A stretch of 21,463 bases of DNA, from NCBI GenBank assembly GCA_964420325.1, contig CAYQSU010000059.1, forward strand, positions 1 to 21,463, given 5' to 3'. A program made the position numbers and the translations under genes. Source of the stretch: CAYQSU01 sp964420325 (GTDB taxonomy: Bacteria > Pseudomonadota > Alphaproteobacteria > Rhodospirillales > Defluviicoccaceae). The notes beneath the pieces are model-generated. The model was not told the origin of the DNA, made no database searches, and worked only from the letters and a program-made list of their open reading frames with translations. Shown piece by piece: positions 13,988-21,463 of this stretch. Numbering within the stretch: the first letter of the stretch is position 1; each line of letters begins with the position of its first letter.

Positions 13988-14299
13988 TCGGCGAGACGCG
14001 AGCGATCGCGCCAAGGCGGTCAACAGATCGGAAAACGCGATAATGGCACCCTCCCATCCAGGTGCCCGTCATGGATTCAGGCTTTTCGCCGCCCGGGCAG
14101 ACCCGTTTTCAGGCCGGCAATCCCGTCTGGACTCGTACCACCAGCACGCCTCCCTCGTCCGAGCAGAATTGAACAGCCCTGCGACGGAGCCGGCCTTCCT
14201 CCAATCAAGCCGCTGATCCCGAATTCGTAGTCCACCTCAGTCCAGCCCAAGGGGTCCATTTCATGACCGCCGTCACTCATTCTGTCTTTCGGTCAGGCC
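13988..14299. other. Intergenic region, lower GC, no supported gene
   Basis: The stretch between the palindrome and the ptsN stop has lower GC and less third-position bias than its neighbours. A short hairpin (GGCACC/GGTGCC, 14045-14066) is present. Two open frames exist (plus 13977-14216, minus 14077-14280), but neither has a ribosome site or a recognisable product. Confidence 0.4.
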
Positions 14300-14764
14300 T
14301 CACGCAGCCCTGGAGGCTCCGGAATCGACGATTAGCGCGTACAGAGCCTCGGGGTCGTCAGTTCCTCTAAGCTTCTCGCAGGCGGTCTTGTCCCGCAGCA
14401 ACCGGGAAACCCGAGCAAGAGCCTTCAGATGGTCGGCGCCTGCGGATTCCGGTGCCAACAGCAGGAAGATGAGATCGACCGGCTTCTCATCGATCGCATC
14501 GAAATCGACCGGAACCTCGAGGCGTGCAAACAGGCCGCACAAACGGTCCAGGGTAGGCAGCTTGCCATGCGGAATGGCGATGCCGTTCCCCACCCCTGTC
14601 GTGCCAAGCTTTTCCCGCTCCATGAGAACGTCGAAGATGACTCGCTCCGGCTGTCCCGTCAGTTGCGCGGCACGTCGTGACAGGTCCAGCAGCGCTTGTT
14701 TCTTGCTGGTCGCCCGGAGATGAGCGACGACGTGCTCGGGTCTTATGAGCTCCGAAATATCCAT
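14300..14764 (-). CDS. ptsN: PTS IIA-like nitrogen regulatory protein
   Basis: The 154-aa protein starts MDISELIRPEHVVAHLRATSKKQALLDL and carries the EIIA phosphorylation motif GVGNGIAIPHGKL with His66. It is the terminal phosphate acceptor of the nitrogen PTS (PtsP-PtsO-PtsN) and regulates potassium, nitrogen and stress functions by protein contacts rather than by sugar uptake. Length equals the family norm. ATG at 14764 is chosen because the longer frame would overlap hpf. It starts 16 bp after the hpf stop. Confidence 0.93.
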   Translation of the reverse strand: MDISELIRPEHVVAHLRATSKKQALLDLSRRAAQLTGQPERVIFDVLMEREKLGTTGVGNGIAIPHGKLPTLDRLCGLFARLEVPVDFDAIDEKPVDLIFLLLAPESAGADHLKALARVSRLLRDKTACEKLRGTDDPEALYALIVDSGASRAA

Positions 14765-14780
14765 GGCTTCCCGTAAGCCC

Positions 14781-15356
14781 TTAAACTTTTTGCGAGTTGG
14801 AAGGGTCGATCCATCCGATATTGCCGTCCGGACGGCGGTACACGACATTGAGGCCGCCATTCGCCCGGTTGCGAAACATCATAGCCGGTATGTCGGCCAG
14901 GTCCATCCGCATCACCGCCTCGCCGACCGTCAGTGTCGCAATCTCGGTCGGCAGCTCGGCAATGACCGTCGGCTGGGCATCCTCGGGCAACTCCTCCTCG
15001 GCAGTCTCGGCCGCAATGACATACTGCTGAGCCAAGATCGTCTCTTCTTGCCCACGACCCTTGTGATGGTTGGTGATTCGCCGCTTGTATCGTCGGATCT
15101 GCTTGGCGATCCGGTCCAACGCCGTCTCGAACGCGCCATGGGCGTCCTCAGCAGCCCCATGCCCCTGGACCAGGACGCCCCGAACCGGGTGAACGGAGAT
15201 ATCGGCACGAAACAGGTGAGCCTCCCGCGACAGGACCACGGTCGCGTCATAGGCCCGCGAGAAGTACTTGGTGACCGTCGCGCCGAGGTGCGTTTGAATG
15301 CGGTCACGCAGTGCGTCGCCGACACTGATGTTCTTGCCCTTCACCGAAATTTCCAT
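14781..15356 (-). CDS. hpf: Long-form ribosome hibernation promoting factor
   Basis: The 191-aa protein has the N-terminal ribosome-binding domain (about 1-105: MEISVKGKNISVGDALRDRI through KQIRRYKRRITNHH), a Glu-rich linker, and the C-terminal dimerisation domain (about 130-188: VGEAVMRMDLADIPAMMFRNRANGGLNVVYRRPDGNIGWIDP). The long form both binds and pairs 70S ribosomes into 100S dimers in slow growth. ATG at 15356 has TAGGAG 8 bp upstream. It is followed closely by ptsN. The usual upstream rpoN gene is absent. Confidence 0.94.
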   Translation of the reverse strand: MEISVKGKNISVGDALRDRIQTHLGATVTKYFSRAYDATVVLSREAHLFRADISVHPVRGVLVQGHGAAEDAHGAFETALDRIAKQIRRYKRRITNHHKGRGQEETILAQQYVIAAETAEEELPEDAQPTVIAELPTEIATLTVGEAVMRMDLADIPAMMFRNRANGGLNVVYRRPDGNIGWIDPSNSQKV

Positions 15357-15371
15357 AAATCGGACTCCTAG

Positions 15372-15388
15372 CTGCGGGAAGCCCGCAG
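15372..15388. promoter_or_regulatory. hpf: Hairpin in the hpf leader
   Basis: CTGCGGG-AAG-CCCGCAG is a perfect 7-bp stem with a 3-nt loop that ends 2-4 nt before the hpf ribosome site on the minus strand. It may affect translation or mRNA stability. It is not a terminator, because no T-tract follows. Confidence 0.45.
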
Positions 15389-15475
15389 AGCCCTCTCACC
15401 CATCGGTCACCTGAGTGAGGGCAGGGTCGCCCGTGTGCTCGGACGTAAAGACCAAGCGGCATAGCGAGGGCGGCG

Positions 15476-15504
15476 AAGGTAGTTTCCACAGTCAGACGTG
15501 TCAA
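15476..15504 (-). promoter_or_regulatory. hpf: Promoter of hpf-ptsN
   Basis: A perfect TTGACA (15499-15504) is followed after 17 bp by TACCTT (15476-15481) on the minus strand. The leader to the hpf ATG would be about 110 nt. The rest of the 15357-15623 gap shows no gene. Confidence 0.6.
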
Positions 15505-15623
15505 GGCACGAGTTTCGATAGTCCTTGTCACGGGTTGGGAGGCTGGTGATGACCGGGATCGAGACGCTGGCGCGGTCGATTGCGGAGGATACGGCACGTC
15601 GGCCGCCGTCCGCGGTTGGGCCG

Positions 15624-16859
15624 TCATTGTCCGCGCGCGGCGCGGATCTCCACCTCGGGCCGCCAGATGTCCGGGCCCTTGAACTCGACCAGATCGGCGT
15701 AGATCGGGAAGTCGAAGCGGGGATCGTCGGCGATCCGCCCGAAGTAGGCCGATACGCTGAGCTGATTGTCGATCTCGCGGAAGGAATGCCGGCCGCGGGT
15801 GGTGTCGATGGTCAGTCCCTTCATCGCATCCTTGACCGGATCGGTCTCGATGGTGCCGGCGGCCTCGACGCCCTGGCGGAGCGCGTGCACGCCGTCATAG
15901 GACATCACCGCCCAGTCGCTGGGATAGCGGCCGAACCGCGCACGATAGGCGTCGACGAAGCGGGCCATCATCGGCTGGTCGAGATGGGCGAAGAACGGCG
16001 CCCGGGTGCGCGCATAGGTGCCGCGGCGGAGCCAGTTGGACTCGTCGATGAGCTCGGTGACGCTGATCAGGCTTCCCGGCACGGCGACGGTGTTGCTGAG
16101 GCGATAGTCCCAGACCGCCCGATCCCACAGGGCCTTGTCGGCGCCGGCGATCGAGTCGAGGACGAAGTCCGGCCTGTCGTTGAGGATGGCGACGGCGAAG
16201 GTGTTGAACGCAACGTATCCCAGGGGCGGCCACAGCTCGCTGACCAGCTCCAGCTCGGGCGCCAGTCTGGCGAGGCTGGCGACCTGGACCTCCTGGTTCG
16301 AGCGCCCCCAGGCGTAGTCCGAGGCGATCGTCGTGTAGCGCTTCCAGCCGAACTCGCGGGCGAGCTTGGCGACGCCGATCGCCGTTGCCTTGGACATCAT
16401 GTAGGTGTTGGGAACGACCGAAAAGGTGTAGGGGCTCGGATCGAGCCGGGTGATGTCCTCGCTGTTGCTGATGGTGGCGACGTGAAGGATTCGGTTGTCG
16501 CGGCAGATCGGCTTGATGGCAAGCGCCGTGGCACTGGAATACGTGCCGATGACGGCGCGGACGCGGTCCCGATCGATGAGGGTCTTGACGACCTCAACGG
16601 CTACCTCCGGCCGGGTACGCGTGTTGCCGACGTGGAGCGTGACGGGGTGCCGGCCGAGCAACCCACCTTCGGCGTTGATCTCGTCCACGGCGAGCTGAAT
16701 CCCCTGGAGGCCGTCCCGGGAGTAGGGCGCGCCGGTCCCGGTCAGTCCGAGGGCGACGCCGAGGGCATAAGGCTCCCCGCTTTCGGCTGCGGCGAAGGGG
16801 GCGCCGCAGAGAAGCGCGGCCGAGAGCGCCACGCGTCGGATCCAGGGTCCTCGTCCCAT
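15624..16859 (-). CDS. Periplasmic ABC-type substrate-binding protein (Leu/Ile/Val or urea-binding fold)
   Basis: The 411-aa protein has a signal peptide (MGRGPWIRRVALSAALLCGAPFAAA, cut near 25). It continues with a type I periplasmic-binding fold: LGLTGTGAPYSRDGLQGIQLAVDEINAEGGLLGR, VRAVIGTYSSATALAI, and TIASDYAWGRSNQEV. These are typical of LivK, amide- and urea-binding proteins. Such proteins normally feed LivHMGF-type ABC transporters, but none is encoded here. ATG at 16859 has AGGAGG at a proper distance and lies 43 bp after the TRAP large-subunit stop, with only a weak GGACCC/GGGTCC hairpin between them, so co-transcription with the TRAP genes is likely. The ligand is unknown. Confidence 0.85.
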   Translation of the reverse strand: MGRGPWIRRVALSAALLCGAPFAAAESGEPYALGVALGLTGTGAPYSRDGLQGIQLAVDEINAEGGLLGRHPVTLHVGNTRTRPEVAVEVVKTLIDRDRVRAVIGTYSSATALAIKPICRDNRILHVATISNSEDITRLDPSPYTFSVVPNTYMMSKATAIGVAKLAREFGWKRYTTIASDYAWGRSNQEVQVASLARLAPELELVSELWPPLGYVAFNTFAVAILNDRPDFVLDSIAGADKALWDRAVWDYRLSNTVAVPGSLISVTELIDESNWLRRGTYARTRAPFFAHLDQPMMARFVDAYRARFGRYPSDWAVMSYDGVHALRQGVEAAGTIETDPVKDAMKGLTIDTTRGRHSFREIDNQLSVSAYFGRIADDPRFDFPIYADLVEFKGPDIWRPEVEIRAARGQ

Positions 16860-16902
16860 GGCTCGTCTCCTCCTGTTCAAGGACCCGGAGGGTCCCGTTT
16901 CG

Positions 16903-18258
<1,356 letters not shown>

Positions 18259-18264
18259 CGGGTG

Positions 18265-18864
18265 CTATCCTCGGCCGACGGTCTTGCCGGACGCCCCGAA
18301 GACGACGCCGGCGGCGCGCAGAAGCCTGGAGATCGCGGCACCGAGCAGGATCGCGTAGGCGATCCACATCGTCGACTTGATCGCCCAGCGATAGGGCAGG
18401 CCGCCCGGGGCGTCGGAGATCTCGCCGGTCCTGAACGAGAACTCGATGAACGGCGGCGAGTAGATGAGAACGATCAGCGTATAGGGAATCAGCAGAAACA
18501 GGATGCCGAGGAAGTCGACCCACGCCTTGGTCCGCAGGGAGAACCGCTCGTGGAAGATGTCGATGCGGATGTGGCTGTCGTTCTGGACGCAGTACGAGAG
18601 GCCGATCAGCCAGCCGACCGCGTAGAGATGCCACTGGATCTCCTCGAACGCGATGTAGCCGCGGCCGAAGACGTAGCGCAGCGTGACGTTGAGGACGATG
18701 ACGCCGACCAGGATCAGCCAGACCCAGGAGAGGAGATCTCCCGCGCCCTTGACGACGGCGTCGAGGACGCGGGAGGTGCGGGTCGGCGGCAGGACGGTGT
18801 GATGGATGAGCTGGTCGATGTCGACGTGCGCTTCCGCACCCGCCTGCGGCGACGGATCGCTCAT
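18265..18864 (-). CDS. dctQ: TRAP transporter small membrane subunit (DctQ type)
   Basis: The 199-aa protein has four likely membrane helices (about 44-66, 78-95, 115-137, 163-185). The family motif EEIQWHLYAVGWLIGLSYCVQNDSHIRIDIF covers about 74-104. It is the accessory membrane subunit that pairs with DctM. ATG at 18864 has GGAAGG upstream. It lies 39 bp after the dctP stop. Confidence 0.92.
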   Translation of the reverse strand: MSDPSPQAGAEAHVDIDQLIHHTVLPPTRTSRVLDAVVKGAGDLLSWVWLILVGVIVLNVTLRYVFGRGYIAFEEIQWHLYAVGWLIGLSYCVQNDSHIRIDIFHERFSLRTKAWVDFLGILFLLIPYTLIVLIYSPPFIEFSFRTGEISDAPGGLPYRWAIKSTMWIAYAILLGAAISRLLRAAGVVFGASGKTVGRG

Positions 18865-18903
18865 GTCGGCCTTCCGTGACCCGCCCTGCCGCGGCTGCCC
18901 TCG

Positions 18904-19989
18904 CTACTGGGCTGCCCTGTCCTCGAAGTCGCGGGGCAGATAGCCGAAGCCCTTCCAAAGGTTGTAGGTCTTCTGGAACTCCTTCTGCGAGTCCCAGATC
19001 TTCTTGAACATCTCGTCCTTGGCCGCTTCTTCTTCGAGCACCTTCTGGGTGATCTTGCGGAGCTCGAACAGGATCGGCTCGGGGAGTTTCCTCGGCGTCA
19101 CGCCCTTGTCGGAGAACGCGGCGATGATCGGCCCCTGGTTGGCCTCAGCCTTGGAGAGGCCATTGGTCACGCCGGCCATGCAGCCCATGTTGATCATCGC
19201 CTTGGTCTGGTCCTGGAGCTTGTCCCAGATCTCCTTGTTGACGATCAGGTGCAGCGAGGTGAAGGTCTGGTGCCAGCCGGGGAAGTAGTTGTTCTTGACC
19301 ACCTGGTGGAAGCCGAGCTGCTGGTCGACCTCGGGCAACGAGAATTCGGTCGCATCGATCGCGCCCTTCTCAAGCGCCTGGTAGATCTCGGCGCCGGGAA
19401 GCAGCGTGACCGAGGCGCCGACCTCCTGGATGACCTTGCCGCCCAGTCCGGCGAAGCGGATCTTGAGCCCCTTGAGGTCGTCGAGGCTCTTGATCTCGAA
19501 ACGGAACCAGCCGGCGGTCTCGGGCCCGATGATGCCGCAGAGGATGGGATGGATGTTGTGCGGGGCATAGAGCTCCTCGGCGAGCTTGTCGCCGCCGCCG
19601 TAGTACCACCAGGCATTGAACTCCCAGGGCTCCATGCCGAACGGCACGGCGGCGAGCAGGGGCAACGCCGGGATCTTGCCCATGTCGTAGCCGATCCAGG
19701 TGTAGCCGGCCTCGACCTTCTTGTCCTTGACCGCCTCCATGATCTGGAACGCCGGCACCAGCTTGCCCGGCTCGAAGATCTTGAGCTGGATGTCGCCGCC
19801 GCTGGCCTTCTCCAGCATGTCGGCGACCCACGGCGCGTTGTCGCCGAGTGCGGGCAGCGTCGACGGGAAGCCGACCGGCACCTTCCAGCGCACCTTTTCG
19901 GCGGCGGATCCCTCGGTGCCGGCTGCAGCGAGCAGGGCGCTGGCGACGGCGACGGCGGCCGTCGCCCGCAGAATCGTCGTGAGCTTCAT
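18904..19989 (-). CDS. dctP: TRAP transporter periplasmic binding protein, TakP-like
   Basis: The 361-aa protein has a signal peptide (cut near 29, GSAAE). The mature start VRWKVPVGFPSTLPALGD, the Arg-containing GLKIRFAGLGGKVIQEVGAS and ATEFSLPEVDQQLGFHQVVKNNYFPGWHQ resemble the TakP branch, which binds alpha-keto acids such as pyruvate, or lactate in related proteins. The conserved Arg would grip the carboxylate. ATG at 19989 has AAGGGAGAA 8 bp upstream. It heads the four-gene transport operon. The ligand is inferred from family resemblance. Confidence 0.9.
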   Translation of the reverse strand: MKLTTILRATAAVAVASALLAAAGTEGSAAEKVRWKVPVGFPSTLPALGDNAPWVADMLEKASGGDIQLKIFEPGKLVPAFQIMEAVKDKKVEAGYTWIGYDMGKIPALPLLAAVPFGMEPWEFNAWWYYGGGDKLAEELYAPHNIHPILCGIIGPETAGWFRFEIKSLDDLKGLKIRFAGLGGKVIQEVGASVTLLPGAEIYQALEKGAIDATEFSLPEVDQQLGFHQVVKNNYFPGWHQTFTSLHLIVNKEIWDKLQDQTKAMINMGCMAGVTNGLSKAEANQGPIIAAFSDKGVTPRKLPEPILFELRKITQKVLEEEAAKDEMFKKIWDSQKEFQKTYNLWKGFGYLPRDFEDRAAQ

Positions 19990-20308
19990 CTGAATGTTCT
20001 CCCTTCGGCAATGAGAGCGGCATGTCGACCGTCGGCCAACGCGAACGGCATCGGCGTGCGGGATCGGCGGTCAACAAAGGCCGCGGAGTGGCGCTGAGGG
20101 CGGTTGCACATCTGAGTCTAAGGAGCCTCCCGATCATGTTCGTTGCTGCCCGCGAAGTGCCGAGGCGGGCTGTTGGTTAACCTCCTAGGCTCCCAACCAA
20201 TACCTCCGCCATCCTTGGGAGACAACGACTTTCGTTTCGATCGGCCGTGGGGGCCGGCTCCGCCCCGTCTGCTCGGCCTGGGCGGGCTTCAAGCGGGCGT
20301 CGACCGGT
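19990..20308. promoter_or_regulatory. Intergenic region upstream of the TRAP operon
   Basis: No gene is supported. It contains an inverted repeat CTCCCAA (20190-20196) and TTGGGAG (20215-20221) with an 18-bp centre, and a weak -35-like TTGACC (20069-20074, minus strand) about 80 bp before dctP. The GC-rich stretch from about 20245 to 20265 could form a hairpin after ridA but lacks a T-tract. Confidence 0.35.
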
Positions 20309-20776
20309 TCAGGCGATCTCGAAGATGCCGTCGACCTCGACGGCGACGCCCAAGGGCAGCGACGGCGCGCCGACCGCGGAGCGGGCATGGCGGCCGGCCT
20401 CGCGGAAGACGTCGAGCATCAGGTCGGAGGCGCCGTTGACCACCTTCGGATGGTCGGCGAACGAGGGGACCGCGGCGACGAAGCCGCCGAGCCGGACCAC
20501 CCGCCGCACCCGGTCGAGGTCGCCCTGGCAGGCCACGCGCACCTGGGCGATGAGGTTGAGGCCGCAGAGCCGGGCCGCCCGGTAGCCGTCCTCGACCGAG
20601 ATCGTGTCGCCGAGGCAGCCTCGAAAGCGGATCTCGCCGTTCCACACCGGGATCTGCCCGGCGACGAACACCAGGGCGGCGGCGGCGACGAACGGCACGT
20701 AGGCGCCGGCCGGCGGCGCCGCCGCCGGCAGCTCGATGCCGAGGGTGAGAAGTCGCGTCTCGATCGTTCCGGCCAT
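20309..20776 (-). CDS. RidA/YjgF family protein
   Basis: The 155-aa protein has VFVAGQIPVWNGEIRFRG (about 37-53), the helix DGYRAARLCGLNLIAQVR, and the end GRHARSAVGAPSLPLGVAVEVDGIFEI with Arg132 in the place of the catalytic Arg of RidA. RidA deaminates reactive enamine/imine intermediates of PLP enzymes. This longer version belongs to the YjgF_YER057c-like subgroup, whose substrates are less certain. ATG at 20776 has GGAGGGG upstream. It is divergent from the sugar kinase gene. Confidence 0.9.
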   Translation of the reverse strand: MAGTIETRLLTLGIELPAAAPPAGAYVPFVAAAALVFVAGQIPVWNGEIRFRGCLGDTISVEDGYRAARLCGLNLIAQVRVACQGDLDRVRRVVRLGGFVAAVPSFADHPKVVNGASDLMLDVFREAGRHARSAVGAPSLPLGVAVEVDGIFEIA

Positions 20777-20890
20777 GACCCCCTCCGCTGGTGTCGGCTG
20801 TGCACCAGGTTAGCGCAGCCGCTCGCCCTCCGCCATGGGCCGCCGGCAGACCGCTTGCGTCCCGGCCGTCGTTGCCGGCATGGTAGCCCG

Positions 20891-21463
20891 ATGCACGTGC
20901 TCTGCGTCACGCCCAACGTCGCCGTCGACCGCACCCTCGAGGTCCCGGGCTTCCGGGCCGGCGGCGTGTGGCGGGCGGCGGCGGTGGGCGCGCGCTGCGG
21001 CGGCAAGGGCGTCAACGTCGCCCGCGCCGTGCGCGCCCTCGGCCATCGCGCCTCCTCGGCCGGCCTCGTCGCCGGCCACAGCGGGCGGCTCGCCGCGGAG
21101 TCGGCGGCGGGCGAGGGCCTGCCGGCGCTGTGGACCTGGGTTCCCGGGGAATCCCGCACCTGCGTCATCGTCGTCGGCGGCGACGGCGAGACCACCGTCA
21201 TCAACGAGCCGGGCGGCCCGATCACGCCCCTCGACTGGGTGCGCCTCGAGCACGACGTCGCCGACCTTGCCACCGGGTGCGATGCGGTGTGCATCAGCGG
21301 CAGCCTGCCGCCGGGCGCGCCGCCGGGCGGGCTTGCGCGGCTGATCGGCGCCGCGCGGGCGCCCGAACGCGCGCTGTGGATCGACTGCGCCGGCGCCGCG
21401 CTCGCCGAGGCGGTGTCCGCCGGCGGTGCGGGCATCAAGATCAACGCCGTCGAGGCGGCGGCG
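20891..21463 (+). CDS. PfkB-family sugar kinase, 3' truncated by window edge (1-phosphofructokinase-like)
   Basis: 191 residues are present and the frame is open to the last base, about 60% of a normal 310-aa kinase. It begins MHVLCVTPNVAVDRTLEV and has the PfkB substrate signature GGKGVNVARAVRALG (37-51), then TTVINEPGGPIT (about 97-108), which is typical of 1-phosphofructokinase and tagatose-6-phosphate kinase, and IKINAVEAAA, where the family usually has K-P-N-x-x-E. The catalytic C-terminal GAGD motif is outside the window. The ribosome site before ATG 20891 is weak. Substrate is uncertain. Confidence 0.85.
   Translation, partial: MHVLCVTPNVAVDRTLEVPGFRAGGVWRAAAVGARCGGKGVNVARAVRALGHRASSAGLVAGHSGRLAAESAAGEGLPALWTWVPGESRTCVIVVGGDGETTVINEPGGPITPLDWVRLEHDVADLATGCDAVCISGSLPPGAPPGGLARLIGAARAPERALWIDCAGAALAEAVSAGGAGIKINAVEAAA

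Noticed and set aside
13977..14216. 79-codon plus-strand frame
   Set aside because: No ribosome site, no domain, and composition unlike the real genes around it.
14077..14280. 67-codon minus-strand frame just downstream of ptsN
   Set aside because: It starts 19 bp after ptsN and its first 20 residues look plausible, but there is no ribosome site and the rest turns into Gly/Arg/Pro-rich sequence.
16881..16895. GGACCC-GGA-GGGTCC hairpin between dctM and the binding-protein gene
   Set aside because: The stem is only 6 bp and is followed by TTGAAC rather than a T-tract, so it was not called a terminator.

Overview
The window is GC-rich throughout, with a strong bias to G or C at third codon positions. 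Several features point to an alphaproteobacterium, probably Rhodospirillales-like: TakP-type TRAP genes, a long-form hpf next to ptsN, a CtrA-type TTAA-N7-TTAAC box, and a small-RNA candidate with a CU-rich anti-Shine-Dalgarno tract. This placement is an inference from gene content; there is no rRNA or other marker gene here.

Positions 1-10946 form a surface-glycan island. A tightly coupled minus-strand operon runs pseB-pseC-pseF-pseG-pseI and then a GT-B-like glycosyltransferase. It encodes conversion of UDP-GlcNAc to CMP-pseudaminic acid, except that no pseH acetyltransferase is visible. Downstream, a second minus-strand unit encodes a fused ABC exporter/flippase and a sulfotransferase, with its own candidate promoter overlapped by a perfect palindrome. 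A convergent plus-strand gene encodes a CBS-domain nucleotidyltransferase of PtmE type. Together these could make, transfer, sulfate and export a pseudaminic-acid-containing glycan for flagellin, O-antigen or capsule. That combined role is inferred from neighbourhood only.

Positions 10947-14299 are a patchwork of small genes and regulatory DNA. They hold a small lipoprotein with its terminator, two 19-bp direct repeats, a small protein with a PEP-CTERM-like C-terminus, a candidate minus-strand small RNA, a CtrA-like box, an L-lactate dehydrogenase, a 68-aa conserved-looking protein with a structured leader, a 32-aa membrane microprotein, and a perfect TGTGA-N6-TCACA palindrome.

Positions 14300-15504 hold hpf (long ribosome hibernation factor) and ptsN (nitrogen PTS EIIA), with a good promoter but without the rpoN gene that usually precedes them. 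Positions 15624-19989 are a TRAP transporter operon (substrate-binding protein, small and large membrane subunits; alpha-keto-acid/TakP-like) that ends with an orphan ABC-type periplasmic binding protein. The right edge has ridA divergent from a truncated PfkB-family sugar kinase.

Most long opposite-strand reading frames are shadows caused by the high GC content and were left out.
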